Assembly: GCA_017471505.1 (NCBI GenBank)
Contig: JAFUTC010000004.1
Coordinates: forward strand, 253,608-317,607
Source of the DNA: Alloprevotella sp.
Lineage (GTDB): Bacteria; Bacteroidota; Bacteroidia; Bacteroidales; Bacteroidaceae
Length of the DNA stretch: 64,000 nucleotides
Direction: 5' to 3'
Under the pieces are notes generated by a model. It saw only the letters and a program-made list of their open reading frames with translations, was not told where the DNA came from and ran no database searches. Positions within the stretch are counted from its first letter, which is position 1. Every line of letters starts with the position of its first letter. A program made the translations under genes and the position numbers. Below are positions 37,940 to 47,300 of the stretch, piece after piece.

Positions 37940-38827
37940 ATGAAACAAACGCTCGTCCTCGCCCCCTTGCGCCTGCTGGCGCTGCTGCCGCTTAGCGTGC
38001 TCTACGTGCTCAGCGATGCCGTGGCCTGCCTGCTCTATCATGTGGTCCGCTACCGCCGTCACACCGTCGACGACAACCTGCGCCGCTCGCTGCCCCATCT
38101 TTCCGACAGCCAGCGCCGACGGGTAGCCAGGCGCTTCTACCGTCACCTGGCCGACGTCGTGGTAGAAACCGTCAAACTGCTCCACATCAGCGACCGGCAA
38201 CTCCAACGCCGCATCGAGGTGCGCAATGCCGAACTCATCGACCAGGCTGCCGCCCACGGACAGTCTACGCTGCTCTATCTAGGTCATTATGCCAACTGGG
38301 AATGGGTGCAGGCCATCACGTTCCACTGCACCTTGCCCGAACTCAGAGGCGAGGTCTACCGGCCGCTCCACGACTCCAATTTCGACAAACTGCTGCTCAC
38401 CATACGCAGCCGCTTCTTCCCCAACCAGCTCATACCGCAGGCGCGGGTCGCCCGCACGCTGCTATCGACCCATCAGAGCGGCAAGACGTTCTGCATCGGA
38501 CTCATCTCCGACCAAAGGCCCCACATCGAGCATCCCTCGCATACGATGCAGTTTCTTTCGCAAGAGACCGGCTTCATCACCGGCGGCGAAGAAATCGGCA
38601 ACCGCGTCGGCGCACAGTTTCTCTATATCGACATCGAGAAGACAAGGCGCGGGCACTACCGCCTGACCCTGCAGCCGATAGAGCCGAGCCACACGCAGAC
38701 CGACTACCCCATCTCCGAACAATTTATGAAAATGCTGGAACAGTCCATCCTACGCCAACCCGAACTGTGGCTATGGTCGCACAAACGTTGGCTCCACCAG
38801 CAGCAATCTTCAACCCATAAGCCATGA
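37940..38827 (+). CDS. Lipid A biosynthesis lysophospholipid acyltransferase (LpxL/HtrB family)
   Basis: The 295-residue protein has an N-terminal membrane helix (about 8-30) and the catalytic YLGHYANWEW motif (H-x4-E), followed by VYRPLHD and a C-terminal EQSILRQPELWLWSHKRW segment typical of LpxL/LpxM. It adds a secondary acyl chain to lipid A. It starts 9 bases after waaA and its stop overlaps the kdsB start by 4 bases (ATGA). Confidence 0.92.
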   Translation: MKQTLVLAPLRLLALLPLSVLYVLSDAVACLLYHVVRYRRHTVDDNLRRSLPHLSDSQRRRVARRFYRHLADVVVETVKLLHISDRQLQRRIEVRNAELIDQAAAHGQSTLLYLGHYANWEWVQAITFHCTLPELRGEVYRPLHDSNFDKLLLTIRSRFFPNQLIPQARVARTLLSTHQSGKTFCIGLISDQRPHIEHPSHTMQFLSQETGFITGGEEIGNRVGAQFLYIDIEKTRRGHYRLTLQPIEPSHTQTDYPISEQFMKMLEQSILRQPELWLWSHKRWLHQQQSSTHKP

Positions 38828-39558
38828 AAATCATTTGTGTAATCCCTGCACGCGCCGAATCGACGCGCTTTTTTGAAAAGCCTCTGGCCAAAATCCTCAA
38901 TAAGCCCATGATACAGTGGGTTTACGAACACTGCAAGGCCGTTCCCGAATTCAGCCAGGTCTATGTGGCCACCGACAGCGATAAGATTGCCGACGCATGC
39001 AAGCAGTTCGGCGCCGAGGTAGTCATGACCGCATCCACCCACGATACCGCCACCGAGCGGCTCTACGAGGTTTCCACCAAAATCGACGCAGACCTCTACG
39101 TGATGGTCAATGGCGACGAGCCGCTACTTACGCGCGACGCCATCGTGCAGTGCATCCCCGACACGATAGGCGACGAACTCTACGTGTCGAACCTTATGAC
39201 CGACTTCGACAATCCCGTGGAGGTGGTCGACAGCACCAACCTCAAGATAGTCACCAACAAGAACAACCGCTGCCTCTTTATCTCGCGCAGTCCCATCCCC
39301 TTCCCGAAGGGCAACATGGACTATGTCTTCCACAAGTTCGTCGGCGTAGGCGCTTTCAACCGCAAGGCACTCGACTTCTACCATAATACGCCGCGCGGAC
39401 CCATTGAGAAAATCGAGGAGAACGACTCTTTCCGCTTCATCGAGAACGAGGTGCCCATCTACTACTATAACTGCCACTGCAAGTCGCTCTCAGTTGACAA
39501 CAAGAAAGACATTGCCGGCGTCGAGCACTACCTTCAGAAACTCGGATTAGACAAATAA
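38824..39558 (+). CDS. kdsB: CMP-Kdo synthetase (3-deoxy-manno-octulosonate cytidylyltransferase)
   Basis: The 244-residue enzyme activates Kdo with CTP. Its N terminus IPARAESTRFFEKPLAKI is the nucleotidyltransferase loop. DLYVMVNGDEPLL and KFVGVGAFNRKAL are further family blocks. ATGA overlap with the upstream acyltransferase indicates coupled translation. It supplies the donor for WaaA two genes upstream. Confidence 0.97.
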   Translation: MKIICVIPARAESTRFFEKPLAKILNKPMIQWVYEHCKAVPEFSQVYVATDSDKIADACKQFGAEVVMTASTHDTATERLYEVSTKIDADLYVMVNGDEPLLTRDAIVQCIPDTIGDELYVSNLMTDFDNPVEVVDSTNLKIVTNKNNRCLFISRSPIPFPKGNMDYVFHKFVGVGAFNRKALDFYHNTPRGPIEKIEENDSFRFIENEVPIYYYNCHCKSLSVDNKKDIAGVEHYLQKLGLDK

Positions 39559-39569
39559 GCCACCCTGCC

Positions 39570-40334
39570 GTGTCGTTCAGCCTGACCCTACAACCCTCAT
39601 TCGAGCAACTGCGTCCCGTCATGCAGCACGTTCCGGCTATGATGGCCGGCGACGAAGGCGTGGTATTGCTCGACGGACGAAACCTGATAAAGAAGTTCGA
39701 GATTGAACCGGGATTTTGGATTAACGTGAAGCGCTACCACAAGCCCCGGTTCTTCAACAAACTGGTCTACTCGCTCCGCCTGCGCAAGCCCAAGGGACTC
39801 CGCGCCTACATCTACCCCGACAAGTTGGCCAAAATCGGCATCTACTCGCCCGAGTCCATCGCCTACATAGAGGAACGCAGCCACGGACTCATCGGCTACA
39901 CCTACTTCGTAAGCATGCAGATTGACTACGAGCACCAGTGCTACGAGTTTGCCGACCTCGACGTCGAAAAGTCCGGCGAACTGATTCGTGCCTTTGCCGC
40001 CTTTGCCGCCAAGTTGCACAAAGGCAAGATGATGCACCGCGACTTCTCGCCGGGCAACATCCTGTGGACGCAGCGCGACGGCAAATACATCTTCGCGCTT
40101 ATCGACACCAACCAGATGCGCTTCGGACGGGTCGGCATGCGCCTCGGATGCGCCAACTTCGCCCGCCTCTACGGCCACAAGCCGTTCTTCCGCGCCCTGG
40201 CCACGGCATACGCCGACGAGCGCCACTTTCCCGCCGACGAGTGCATCCGCCTGATGCTCCGCTACCGCCAGCGCTTCTGGAAACGCTATATGCGCCGCAA
40301 GCCGGAGAAAGTAGTCTGGGACGTCGACCTTTGA
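39570..40334 (+). CDS. LPS core/Kdo kinase-like protein (KdkA/InaA family)
   Basis: The 254-residue protein has a small kinase fold: HRDFSPGNILW (catalytic loop, D158) and LIDTNQMRF (metal Asp D179). Relatives phosphorylate Kdo or inner-core sugars, and Bacteroidetes lipid A-core carries a phosphorylated Kdo, so this fits the flanking waaA/kdsB context. The frame starts with GTG at 39570, 11 bases after kdsB; a later ATG is possible. It is the last core gene before array 4 and the island. Confidence 0.85.
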   Translation: MSFSLTLQPSFEQLRPVMQHVPAMMAGDEGVVLLDGRNLIKKFEIEPGFWINVKRYHKPRFFNKLVYSLRLRKPKGLRAYIYPDKLAKIGIYSPESIAYIEERSHGLIGYTYFVSMQIDYEHQCYEFADLDVEKSGELIRAFAAFAAKLHKGKMMHRDFSPGNILWTQRDGKYIFALIDTNQMRFGRVGMRLGCANFARLYGHKPFFRALATAYADERHFPADECIRLMLRYRQRFWKRYMRRKPEKVVWDVDL

Positions 40335-40385
40335 CCCGCTGCACGCCTCCATAGTCCGACCCATGCCCACCCTGGACCCATACAC

Positions 40386-40467
40386 CATTTTCATAATGCG
40401 ACAGAAAAATTCCATTATACAATTTTGAAATTGCATAATGGAATTTTTAAATTGCATAATCCAATTT
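40386..40467. repeat. 21-bp palindrome array 4, four units at the left island edge
   Basis: Cores start at 40392, 40413, 40434 and 40455, exactly 21 bp apart (CATAATG, CATTATA, CATAATG, CATAATC). The expected fifth position (40476, GAAATAT) does not match. The AT-rich island begins immediately after. Confidence 0.9.
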
Positions 40468-40483
40468 TCACATTCGAAATATG

Positions 40484-40491
40484 TATCTTAG
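40484..40491 (+). promoter_or_regulatory. Possible -7 box for the island operon
   Basis: TATCTTAG matches TAnnTTTG at seven of eight positions, ending 13 bases before ATG 40505. The implied leader is only a few bases. The -33 region (array 4, unit 4 flank) has no clear TTTG at 20 bp. Confidence 0.45.
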
Positions 40492-40504
40492 CACGCAAAA
40501 AAGC

Positions 40505-42652
40505 ATGAAAAAAGTCAAAGGTATTCTCATTATCATCTTAGCGGCGGTCTTGCTTGAGGTCATGTTAGGCATACAATATTATAGTATGCATGACATGATG
40601 AGCGAACAGTTGGAGAAACGCGCCGAGAGCGAGTTGACACTGAAGGCTATCTTGATTAAGAACATGCTTAACCAAACAGAGAACGCCTTGGAGGATTATG
40701 TTTGGGATTTACGTCAAAGATTTGGTAAGCCTGACTCCATAGACCTTGTTGCCAAGTCGCTCCTATCGACCAATCCTGAAATAGTCAATTGCTGGATAGC
40801 ATTCACTCCTTATTATTATTCGCAGAAAGGACGCTTGTTTGAGCCATGTGCAAAACGCCAGGGAGAGATAATCAAGACAGACCAAGTTGGCGGAGAGAAA
40901 CATGACTATACGCTTATGGAACATTACCGTGAGGCTGCTGAGAGCAGTGATTATCACTGGACAGACCCCTATTTCGATGAAATTATCGTTACGACTTGTT
41001 CTAAGGCTATCCGTGATGGTCGTGACAGTTTGATATGTGTGTTTGGTGCGGATCTCTCATTGAAATGGTTGAACGACACGTTGAACGTCAGGCACATTTT
41101 CCCATCTTCGTTCATTATGCTTTTGACGGAGGAAGGCAAAATCATCATGCCACAGCCGTCCGAGGGAGATAAAAGTGAGATTAGCCAAAAACTTACCACG
41201 TTTATTAACGACAGTAGTGTGGTGAGAACGAACAGCAAGAGTGGCAGGACAAAAATCATCCGTTTCAGTTCCGATGAGGTAGGAGACGACGGATGTGTGT
41301 TCTATGCCAACATGAGAGGGAAGCCACATTGGCAACTTGCGGTGGTCTGCTATGACCGCGAAGTGTATGCACAACTTTATAAACTGCGGTTGCGTTTCCT
41401 ATTGCTCAACCTATTGGGTTTTGGTGTCTTGTTATTCATGGTGGAACGTTATGCCCTCAATGTGCTGAAGTTGCAAAAGACAACATTGGAACAAAGCCGT
41501 ATCAACAATGATTTGCATATTGCGAATAAGATACAAACGGCCATGTTACCGGAAAAAGAATTGGTAGACGAGCATGTTGAGGTGGCTGGTAAACTCATCC
41601 CTGCCAAGCAAGTGGGTGGCGACTTGTATGAGTTTTTAGTCCGCAATGAAAAGCTGTTTTTCTGCATTGGCGACGTTTCGGGCAAAGGCATCCCATCCGC
41701 GCTTATCATGGCGATGACCCAGGCTATCTTCCGTGTAATATCCATTCGTGAGAACAACCCCGCCCGCATCATGGAAGACATCAATGGCATGGCTTGCCGG
41801 AACAATAAGTCAAATATGTTTGCCACGCTTTTCATTGGCGTTCTCGACCTCCCGACGGGTCATTTGCGCTATTGCAACGCAGGACACGACCTACCTTTAA
41901 TCATCAATCAAGAGGTAAGCAAATTGAATGCCCATGCCAATTTGCCCGTGGGGGTATTCAGTGACACCAAATATGAGATGCAGGAAGAACGCCTGTCGCC
42001 AAATACCATATTGTTTCTTTACACGGATGGATTGACAGAGACCATCAATATGAAGCGGGAGCAGTTTGGCATAGGGCGTGTTGTGACAACGTTCCATGAA
42101 TTGCGCACAACACCTACCGTCAACCAATTGCTTGACAAGATGACGGATATTGTCGTCGAATATATGGATGGGGCGGAGCAAAGGGACGACCTTACCCTGT
42201 TTGCCATTCGTTACAAAGGTGAACAAAATAGCGACCAGATATTAGACGAGAGCCTTGTCGTGTCAAATGACATTCAGGAGTTGAAGCAGCTCAAGTCTTT
42301 TCTCCTTTCTTCTTTTGAGAAAATAGATGTATCACAAACGATGGTGTCACAACTAAGACTTGCCTTGGAGGAGACAATTGTGAACATCATGAACTATGCC
42401 TACCCTAATGACAAGAAAGGTGATATTCTAATCAATATGAAATATGATGGCAAGGCGATTAGGTTTGTCATTACCGACGAAGGCGTGGCATTCGACCCCA
42501 CGCAAGCGGCAGAGGTCGATACGACACTCTCCGCCAAAGACCGTCCCATCGGCGGACTGGGCATCTTATTGGTGCGTGAGTTAATGGACACGGTGAATTA
42601 TGAGCGCATTGACGACAAGAATGTGCTTACCTTGAAGAAGTTAGTTAATTAG
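40505..42652 (+). CDS. Membrane SpoIIE-type PP2C phosphatase fused to HATPase (RsbW-like) kinase domain
   Basis: The 715-residue protein starts at ATG 40505 (MKKVKGILI); an ATG at 40481 lies inside the presumed promoter. Order: TM helix (about 6-26), an extracytoplasmic sensor-like region (about 30-295, Cache-like), TM helix (about 300-320), and a short coiled linker. The SpoIIE/RsbU phosphatase follows (about 340-560; metal Asps D373 in GGDLYEF and D390 in GDVSGKG). A C-terminal GHKL ATPase (about 580-715; EETIVNIMNYAYPN and GGLGILLVRELMD) ends it. Phosphatase and kinase of a partner switch thus sit on one chain. The STAS protein downstream is the likely substrate. Confidence 0.92.
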   Translation: MKKVKGILIIILAAVLLEVMLGIQYYSMHDMMSEQLEKRAESELTLKAILIKNMLNQTENALEDYVWDLRQRFGKPDSIDLVAKSLLSTNPEIVNCWIAFTPYYYSQKGRLFEPCAKRQGEIIKTDQVGGEKHDYTLMEHYREAAESSDYHWTDPYFDEIIVTTCSKAIRDGRDSLICVFGADLSLKWLNDTLNVRHIFPSSFIMLLTEEGKIIMPQPSEGDKSEISQKLTTFINDSSVVRTNSKSGRTKIIRFSSDEVGDDGCVFYANMRGKPHWQLAVVCYDREVYAQLYKLRLRFLLLNLLGFGVLLFMVERYALNVLKLQKTTLEQSRINNDLHIANKIQTAMLPEKELVDEHVEVAGKLIPAKQVGGDLYEFLVRNEKLFFCIGDVSGKGIPSALIMAMTQAIFRVISIRENNPARIMEDINGMACRNNKSNMFATLFIGVLDLPTGHLRYCNAGHDLPLIINQEVSKLNAHANLPVGVFSDTKYEMQEERLSPNTILFLYTDGLTETINMKREQFGIGRVVTTFHELRTTPTVNQLLDKMTDIVVEYMDGAEQRDDLTLFAIRYKGEQNSDQILDESLVVSNDIQELKQLKSFLLSSFEKIDVSQTMVSQLRLALEETIVNIMNYAYPNDKKGDILINMKYDGKAIRFVITDEGVAFDPTQAAEVDTTLSAKDRPIGGLGILLVRELMDTVNYERIDDKNVLTLKKLVN

Positions 42653-42690
42653 TTATTGAGTTCTCACGAACTCACAAACGTATAAACTTA
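42641..42690 (+). repeat. Intergenic hairpin repeat, copy A (after the phosphatase/kinase gene)
   Basis: ATTAGTTATTGAGTTCTCAC followed by GAACTCACAAAC. The hairpin GAGTTC-TCAC-GAACTC is at 42658-42673, 5 bases after the stop. The repeat appears to include the gene's last codons (Leu-Val-Asn) and stop. Confidence 0.8.
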
Positions 42691-42698
42691 TCACACAA

Positions 42699-43001
42699 AT
42701 GAAAACAAACATTGAGAAAAAAGATGGCAAGACCATTGTCACACTTGAGGGAGAACTTGACACAATGGCTGCCAATGAGGTGGAAAACGCCTTGAAACCA
42801 CTTATGGAATCACAAGGCGAAGAGATTATCATTGAATGTAAGGGATTGGAATACATTGCATCCAGTGGATTGCGTATATTGCTCAGCATATTGAAAAACG
42901 TCATGGCGACTGGCGGCTCTATAACCCTTAGAAACGTGAATGATGACATCAAGAATGTATTTAACCTTACGGGATTTGTCAAACTTTTCAAGTTTGAGTG
43001 A
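42699..43001 (+). CDS. STAS-domain anti-sigma factor antagonist
   Basis: A 100-residue single STAS domain. TIVTLEGELDTMAANEVENA and LEYIASSGLRILLSILKN match SpoIIAA/RsbV; the phospho-acceptor Ser is S55 or S56 in IASSGLR. In partner switches this protein, when unphosphorylated, binds the kinase and frees its client (often a sigma factor). It starts 46 bases after the phosphatase/kinase gene. No sigma factor gene is in the island, so the output is unknown. Confidence 0.93.
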   Translation: MKTNIEKKDGKTIVTLEGELDTMAANEVENALKPLMESQGEEIIIECKGLEYIASSGLRILLSILKNVMATGGSITLRNVNDDIKNVFNLTGFVKLFKFE

Positions 43002-44322
43002 AAAGTGTAGGATATTCGTCTTGACATCATTTGCTTGGATGTCGATGGGTCATGTGTATGGTGACAATGCGCTACGAGATACACTGACCCATGAAAATCA
43101 ATTGGTTGTCAATGCGCAACTCATGACACGTGGCGAAATCAGAAAAGGAGGACTGCCAGAAGTGAATGGCAACATAGAGGATAGGGCTAATTTCATATTT
43201 GAGCGGTCGCGCCTGTCAATAGACTTTGAGAAAACGTGGCTTGAGACGAACCTCACAGCCCAGCATTCCAGTGTATGGGGACAAAAGGGCAGCGGTAGTC
43301 TTAATATTTATGAGGCTTGGGTGAAGCTGAAGACCAAGAGTGGTATGTTTGCAAAAATAGGTCGTCAGGAATTGAATTACGATGATGAGCGCATCTTGGG
43401 CCGTAACGACTGGGCAATGGCGGCATTGTCGCATGATGTCTTAAAACTTGGCTATGAGGGTTATGGGCATAAGGCACATGCCATCTTGGCATATAACCAA
43501 AGGGCAGAAAATATTAAAGGTGGAACCGTCTATCGTTCTGACGATGGGGCGCAGCCTTACAAGACTATGCAGACCGTATGGTATCATTATGATGTGCCAC
43601 GAATGCCATTGGGCGTGTCGTTGCTTTTCATGAACATCGGGATGGAAGAAAGCGAAGCCCTTGAACCCAAGACCGAGTTCCAGCAACTATTTGGCGGGTA
43701 TGTCACTTTCAGTCCACGCCAATGGAATGTTGAAGGCTCTTTCTATTATCAGACGGGCCATGACGAGTTCAGCATTCCCATCCGCGCCTTTATGGGAAGC
43801 TTGAAAGCCACTTATCGACCTTCGACCAACTATTCTTTATTTGCGGGCTATGACTACTTGAGTGGTGATGATAATCCCATTGTTCCCCAAAAAGGCAGCA
43901 TTGGATTGGTACAGCATAAGACGGTGAAAGGCTTTAGCACCGTCTATGGCTCTCATCACCAATTCTATGGGGCTATGGACTTCTTCTATGTCAGTGCTTA
44001 TTATGGTGGTTATACGCCAGGACTTCAGAATCTCTTTGTCGGTGGCAACTACTCTCCGGTGAAAAACTTATCGCTGACAGCCAACTATCATTATCTGTCA
44101 GTGACAAGCAAGATACCAGAAGCCAAGAGGTCGCTTGGCCATGAGATAGAATTGTCAGCATCATACGCAATTATGAAGGAGGCTCGTGTCAGCATGGGCT
44201 ATTCTTATATGCACGGAACAAGCACCTTGGAGCGTCTCCAGCGCGTCGAAGGGAAGAACCATTTACAATGGGGATGGTTGATGCTTTCCGTCAATCCAAG
44301 AATTTTCACGACAAAATGGTAA
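42940..44322 (+). CDS. Alginate-export-like outer-membrane beta-barrel
   Basis: A 460-residue frame. FERSRLSIDFEKTWLETNL, VWGQKGSG, YEAWVKLKTKSGMFAKIGRQEL and YDDERILGRNDW are the Alginate_exp-family signature, and the alternating C-terminal strands end NPRIFTTKW, a barrel-like terminus. The start is uncertain: ATG 42940 overlaps the STAS gene by 62 bases and gives a long n-region. A TTG at 42994 (overlapping the STAS stop) gives a neat signal peptide SEKCRIFVLTSFAWMSMGHVYG split at about 42994-43060. It could be an exit or uptake channel for a product of the island. Confidence 0.82.
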   Translation: MMTSRMYLTLRDLSNFSSLSEKCRIFVLTSFAWMSMGHVYGDNALRDTLTHENQLVVNAQLMTRGEIRKGGLPEVNGNIEDRANFIFERSRLSIDFEKTWLETNLTAQHSSVWGQKGSGSLNIYEAWVKLKTKSGMFAKIGRQELNYDDERILGRNDWAMAALSHDVLKLGYEGYGHKAHAILAYNQRAENIKGGTVYRSDDGAQPYKTMQTVWYHYDVPRMPLGVSLLFMNIGMEESEALEPKTEFQQLFGGYVTFSPRQWNVEGSFYYQTGHDEFSIPIRAFMGSLKATYRPSTNYSLFAGYDYLSGDDNPIVPQKGSIGLVQHKTVKGFSTVYGSHHQFYGAMDFFYVSAYYGGYTPGLQNLFVGGNYSPVKNLSLTANYHYLSVTSKIPEAKRSLGHEIELSASYAIMKEARVSMGYSYMHGTSTLERLQRVEGKNHLQWGWLMLSVNPRIFTTKW

Positions 44323-44338
44323 ATAAAATTACGAAACC

Positions 44339-47300
44339 ATGAAACGATTTACACCATTAACCAAATCACAGTTAGGTATATATATCGAGTGTATGAACCA
44401 TCTCGATGAACCTTACTACAATCTACCTTATTTATATATATTGGATAAGAGCCTTGATGGAATGCGCCTTTGCCAAGCCGTGGAAACGGCTGTCAAGGCA
44501 CACCCAACGCTCTTCACCCGTATCATACAGGATGAAGACGGCGAACCAAAACAGACCATAGACATGGAAAATGAGGAGTGGACGCTTTCCATTGAAAAAG
44601 TGGAAGACATCAACCAGGTCAAGAACCAACTCATCCAACCATACGATATCTTGGGTGGAAGGCTGTTTCACATCCGCCTGTTCCAAGACGCAGAACAGTT
44701 CTATTTGTTCATCGACTATCACCATATCATAGTCGATGGCACGTCAATGAGCATCATGCTGCATGACATCGAAAGGGCTTACCAAGGTGAAGACATCGAG
44801 AAGGAAGGAGTCACTTTGGAGGAAATCGCCTTTGAGGAGTTTGAGGAACGCGAGAAACCTATCTTTGAAGAGGCTAAACAATGGTATGCGAAGAATTTTG
44901 ATTGTAGTGACACATTCACGCAATTGATGCCCGACCTTGAGAATTCACGCCACCAAGAGGATAGCATGTTGTTGACTCTCGCCATCGACCCAAATCGTGT
45001 GGCGGCTTTTTGCCAAGAGAATGGCATTTTCAAGAGTACCTTGTTTACATCTGCCTATTCATTCTTGCTTTGCAAATTCAATAACGAGCAAGAGTCATTA
45101 TTCACTACTGTTTACAATGGCCGTCGTGACAAGCGGATGAACCATACCGTGGGAATGTTTGTGAAGACATTGCCCGTTTATGCGAAGTATGATAAAGACA
45201 CTACGGTAATTGAATTCTTGAGGGCAGGGCAGGAGCAAATGCGCGGTTGCCGACAGTACGATATTTATTCGTTTGGCGACGTGATGGCTGACTTGAAGTT
45301 GCAAAGCAATTCCATGTTTGCCTGGCACGGAATGTTGTTTTCCGATGAGCAATTGATGGGGAAGCCAATGAAGGCGGAACGCCTTGGCAACAGTACCCTT
45401 GATGCCTCGCTTTATCTAAAAGCCTTCGTCTTGGGCGGACATTACCAAGTGAAAGCCGAATATAATGCCAATGAGTATTCGCAGGAACTCATCAGCCAAT
45501 TCCTCCAGAGCTATGAGGCTGTCGTTAATGGTTTCTTATCGGCAGGATATTTGAGCGACATTGACATTTCCACGGATAAACAAGTAGAGTTGTTAGATAG
45601 TTTTAATCGTCAAGACGTGGACTATGACGATACGCAGACCATCGTGTCGTTGTTCCGTAGACAAGCAGAGAAAACGCCGCAGGCAACGGCAGTGGTGTAT
45701 AAGGGCAAGAGATTTACATACGCCGATGTCAATGACATGAGTGACCGCATTGCCTGTCGGATAGCATCGATGGGCTTGGGAACAGAAGATGTGGTGTCAA
45801 TCCTTATTCCACGTTCAGAGTGGATGGTCATCGCATCATTGGGTGTATTGAAGGCTGGTTGTGGTTATCAGCCTTTAGACCCCACCTATCCGAAAGAGCG
45901 GTTAAACTTCATGATGCAAGATGCCAACGCCAAGTTGCTCATTGCCGATGGGGAATTGCGTCCCATCGTCGATGAATATCAAGGAGATGTATTACTGATC
46001 GAAGATGGAAAGATGAAGATGGAAGGAGATGTCGTACACTGTCATCTTGCATCGGAAATCACTCCTGACAATCTTTTCATCATGCTATATACATCTGGCT
46101 CTACGGGTATTCCCAAGGGTTGTCAGTTGACACACGGCAACCTTGTCGCTTTTTGCCATTGGTATCAACGCTTCTATGAGTTGAAACCGGGGCATTGTGT
46201 GGCGGCTTACGCCAGTTATGGGTTCGATGCTTCGATGATGGATATGTATCCAGCGCTTACAAGTGGGGCTTGTGTGCATATTATCCCGGAAGAGTTGCGT
46301 CTTGACTTGATGGCATTGAATGACTACTTTGAACAAAATAGCATCACCCATTCCTTCATGACAACGCAAGTGGGGTATCAGTTTGCAACCAGCATAGACA
46401 ACCATTCGCTGCTCTATCTTTCCACGGGAGGAGAGAAATTAGCACCGATGGCACCGCCCACAGGCTACAAGTTTTACAATGTTTATGGCCCTACGGAGTG
46501 TACCATCTTCACGACGGCTTACCATCTTCGTGAACAGATGAAGGAAATACCCATTGGCAAGCCACTCGAAAACATGCGTCTCTATATTGTAGACCAACAA
46601 GGACATCGCCTGCCAGTAGGTGCTGCGGGTGAGTTGTGGGTATCGGGACCACAGGTAAGCCGTGGCTATCTGAATCGGCCAGATAAGACGGCGGAGGTAT
46701 ATATTGACAATCCCTTTACGGATGAAAGGAAATATCGGCGTGTCTATCGTACGGGCGACATCGTGCGATACTTGCCAAGCGGTGACATCCAGTTTGTCGG
46801 TCGTCGGGATGGGCAGGTGAAGATACGCGGATTCCGCATTGAGCTGAAAGAGGTGGAAGGCATCATCCGCCAATTCCCCAACATCAAGGATGCCACGGTG
46901 CAGGCCTTTGACGAGGATGGCGGCGGGAAATTCATAGCTGCCTATATCGTCAGTGACCAGCAGATAGACATTGAATCCCTCAACCAGTTTATCCTTGACG
47001 AGAAGCCTCCTTACATGGTACCCGCCGTGACGATGCAAATCGACGCCATCCCGCTCAACCAAAACCAGAAGGTGAATAAGCGGGCTTTGCCAAAACCTGA
47101 GAAAAAGTCGATGGATATAGAAGCCGTGAATATCCCTATGAATGTTTTGGAAGAGGAACTTCACGGGATGGTTGCCGCTATCGTGGGCAATGGTGACTTC
47201 GGCGTGACCACTCCTTTGGGATATGCGGGGCTTACCTCTATCTCTGCCATTAAATTGGCGGTGCAGGTGAATAAGCGTTATCATGTGGCACTCGACTCCA

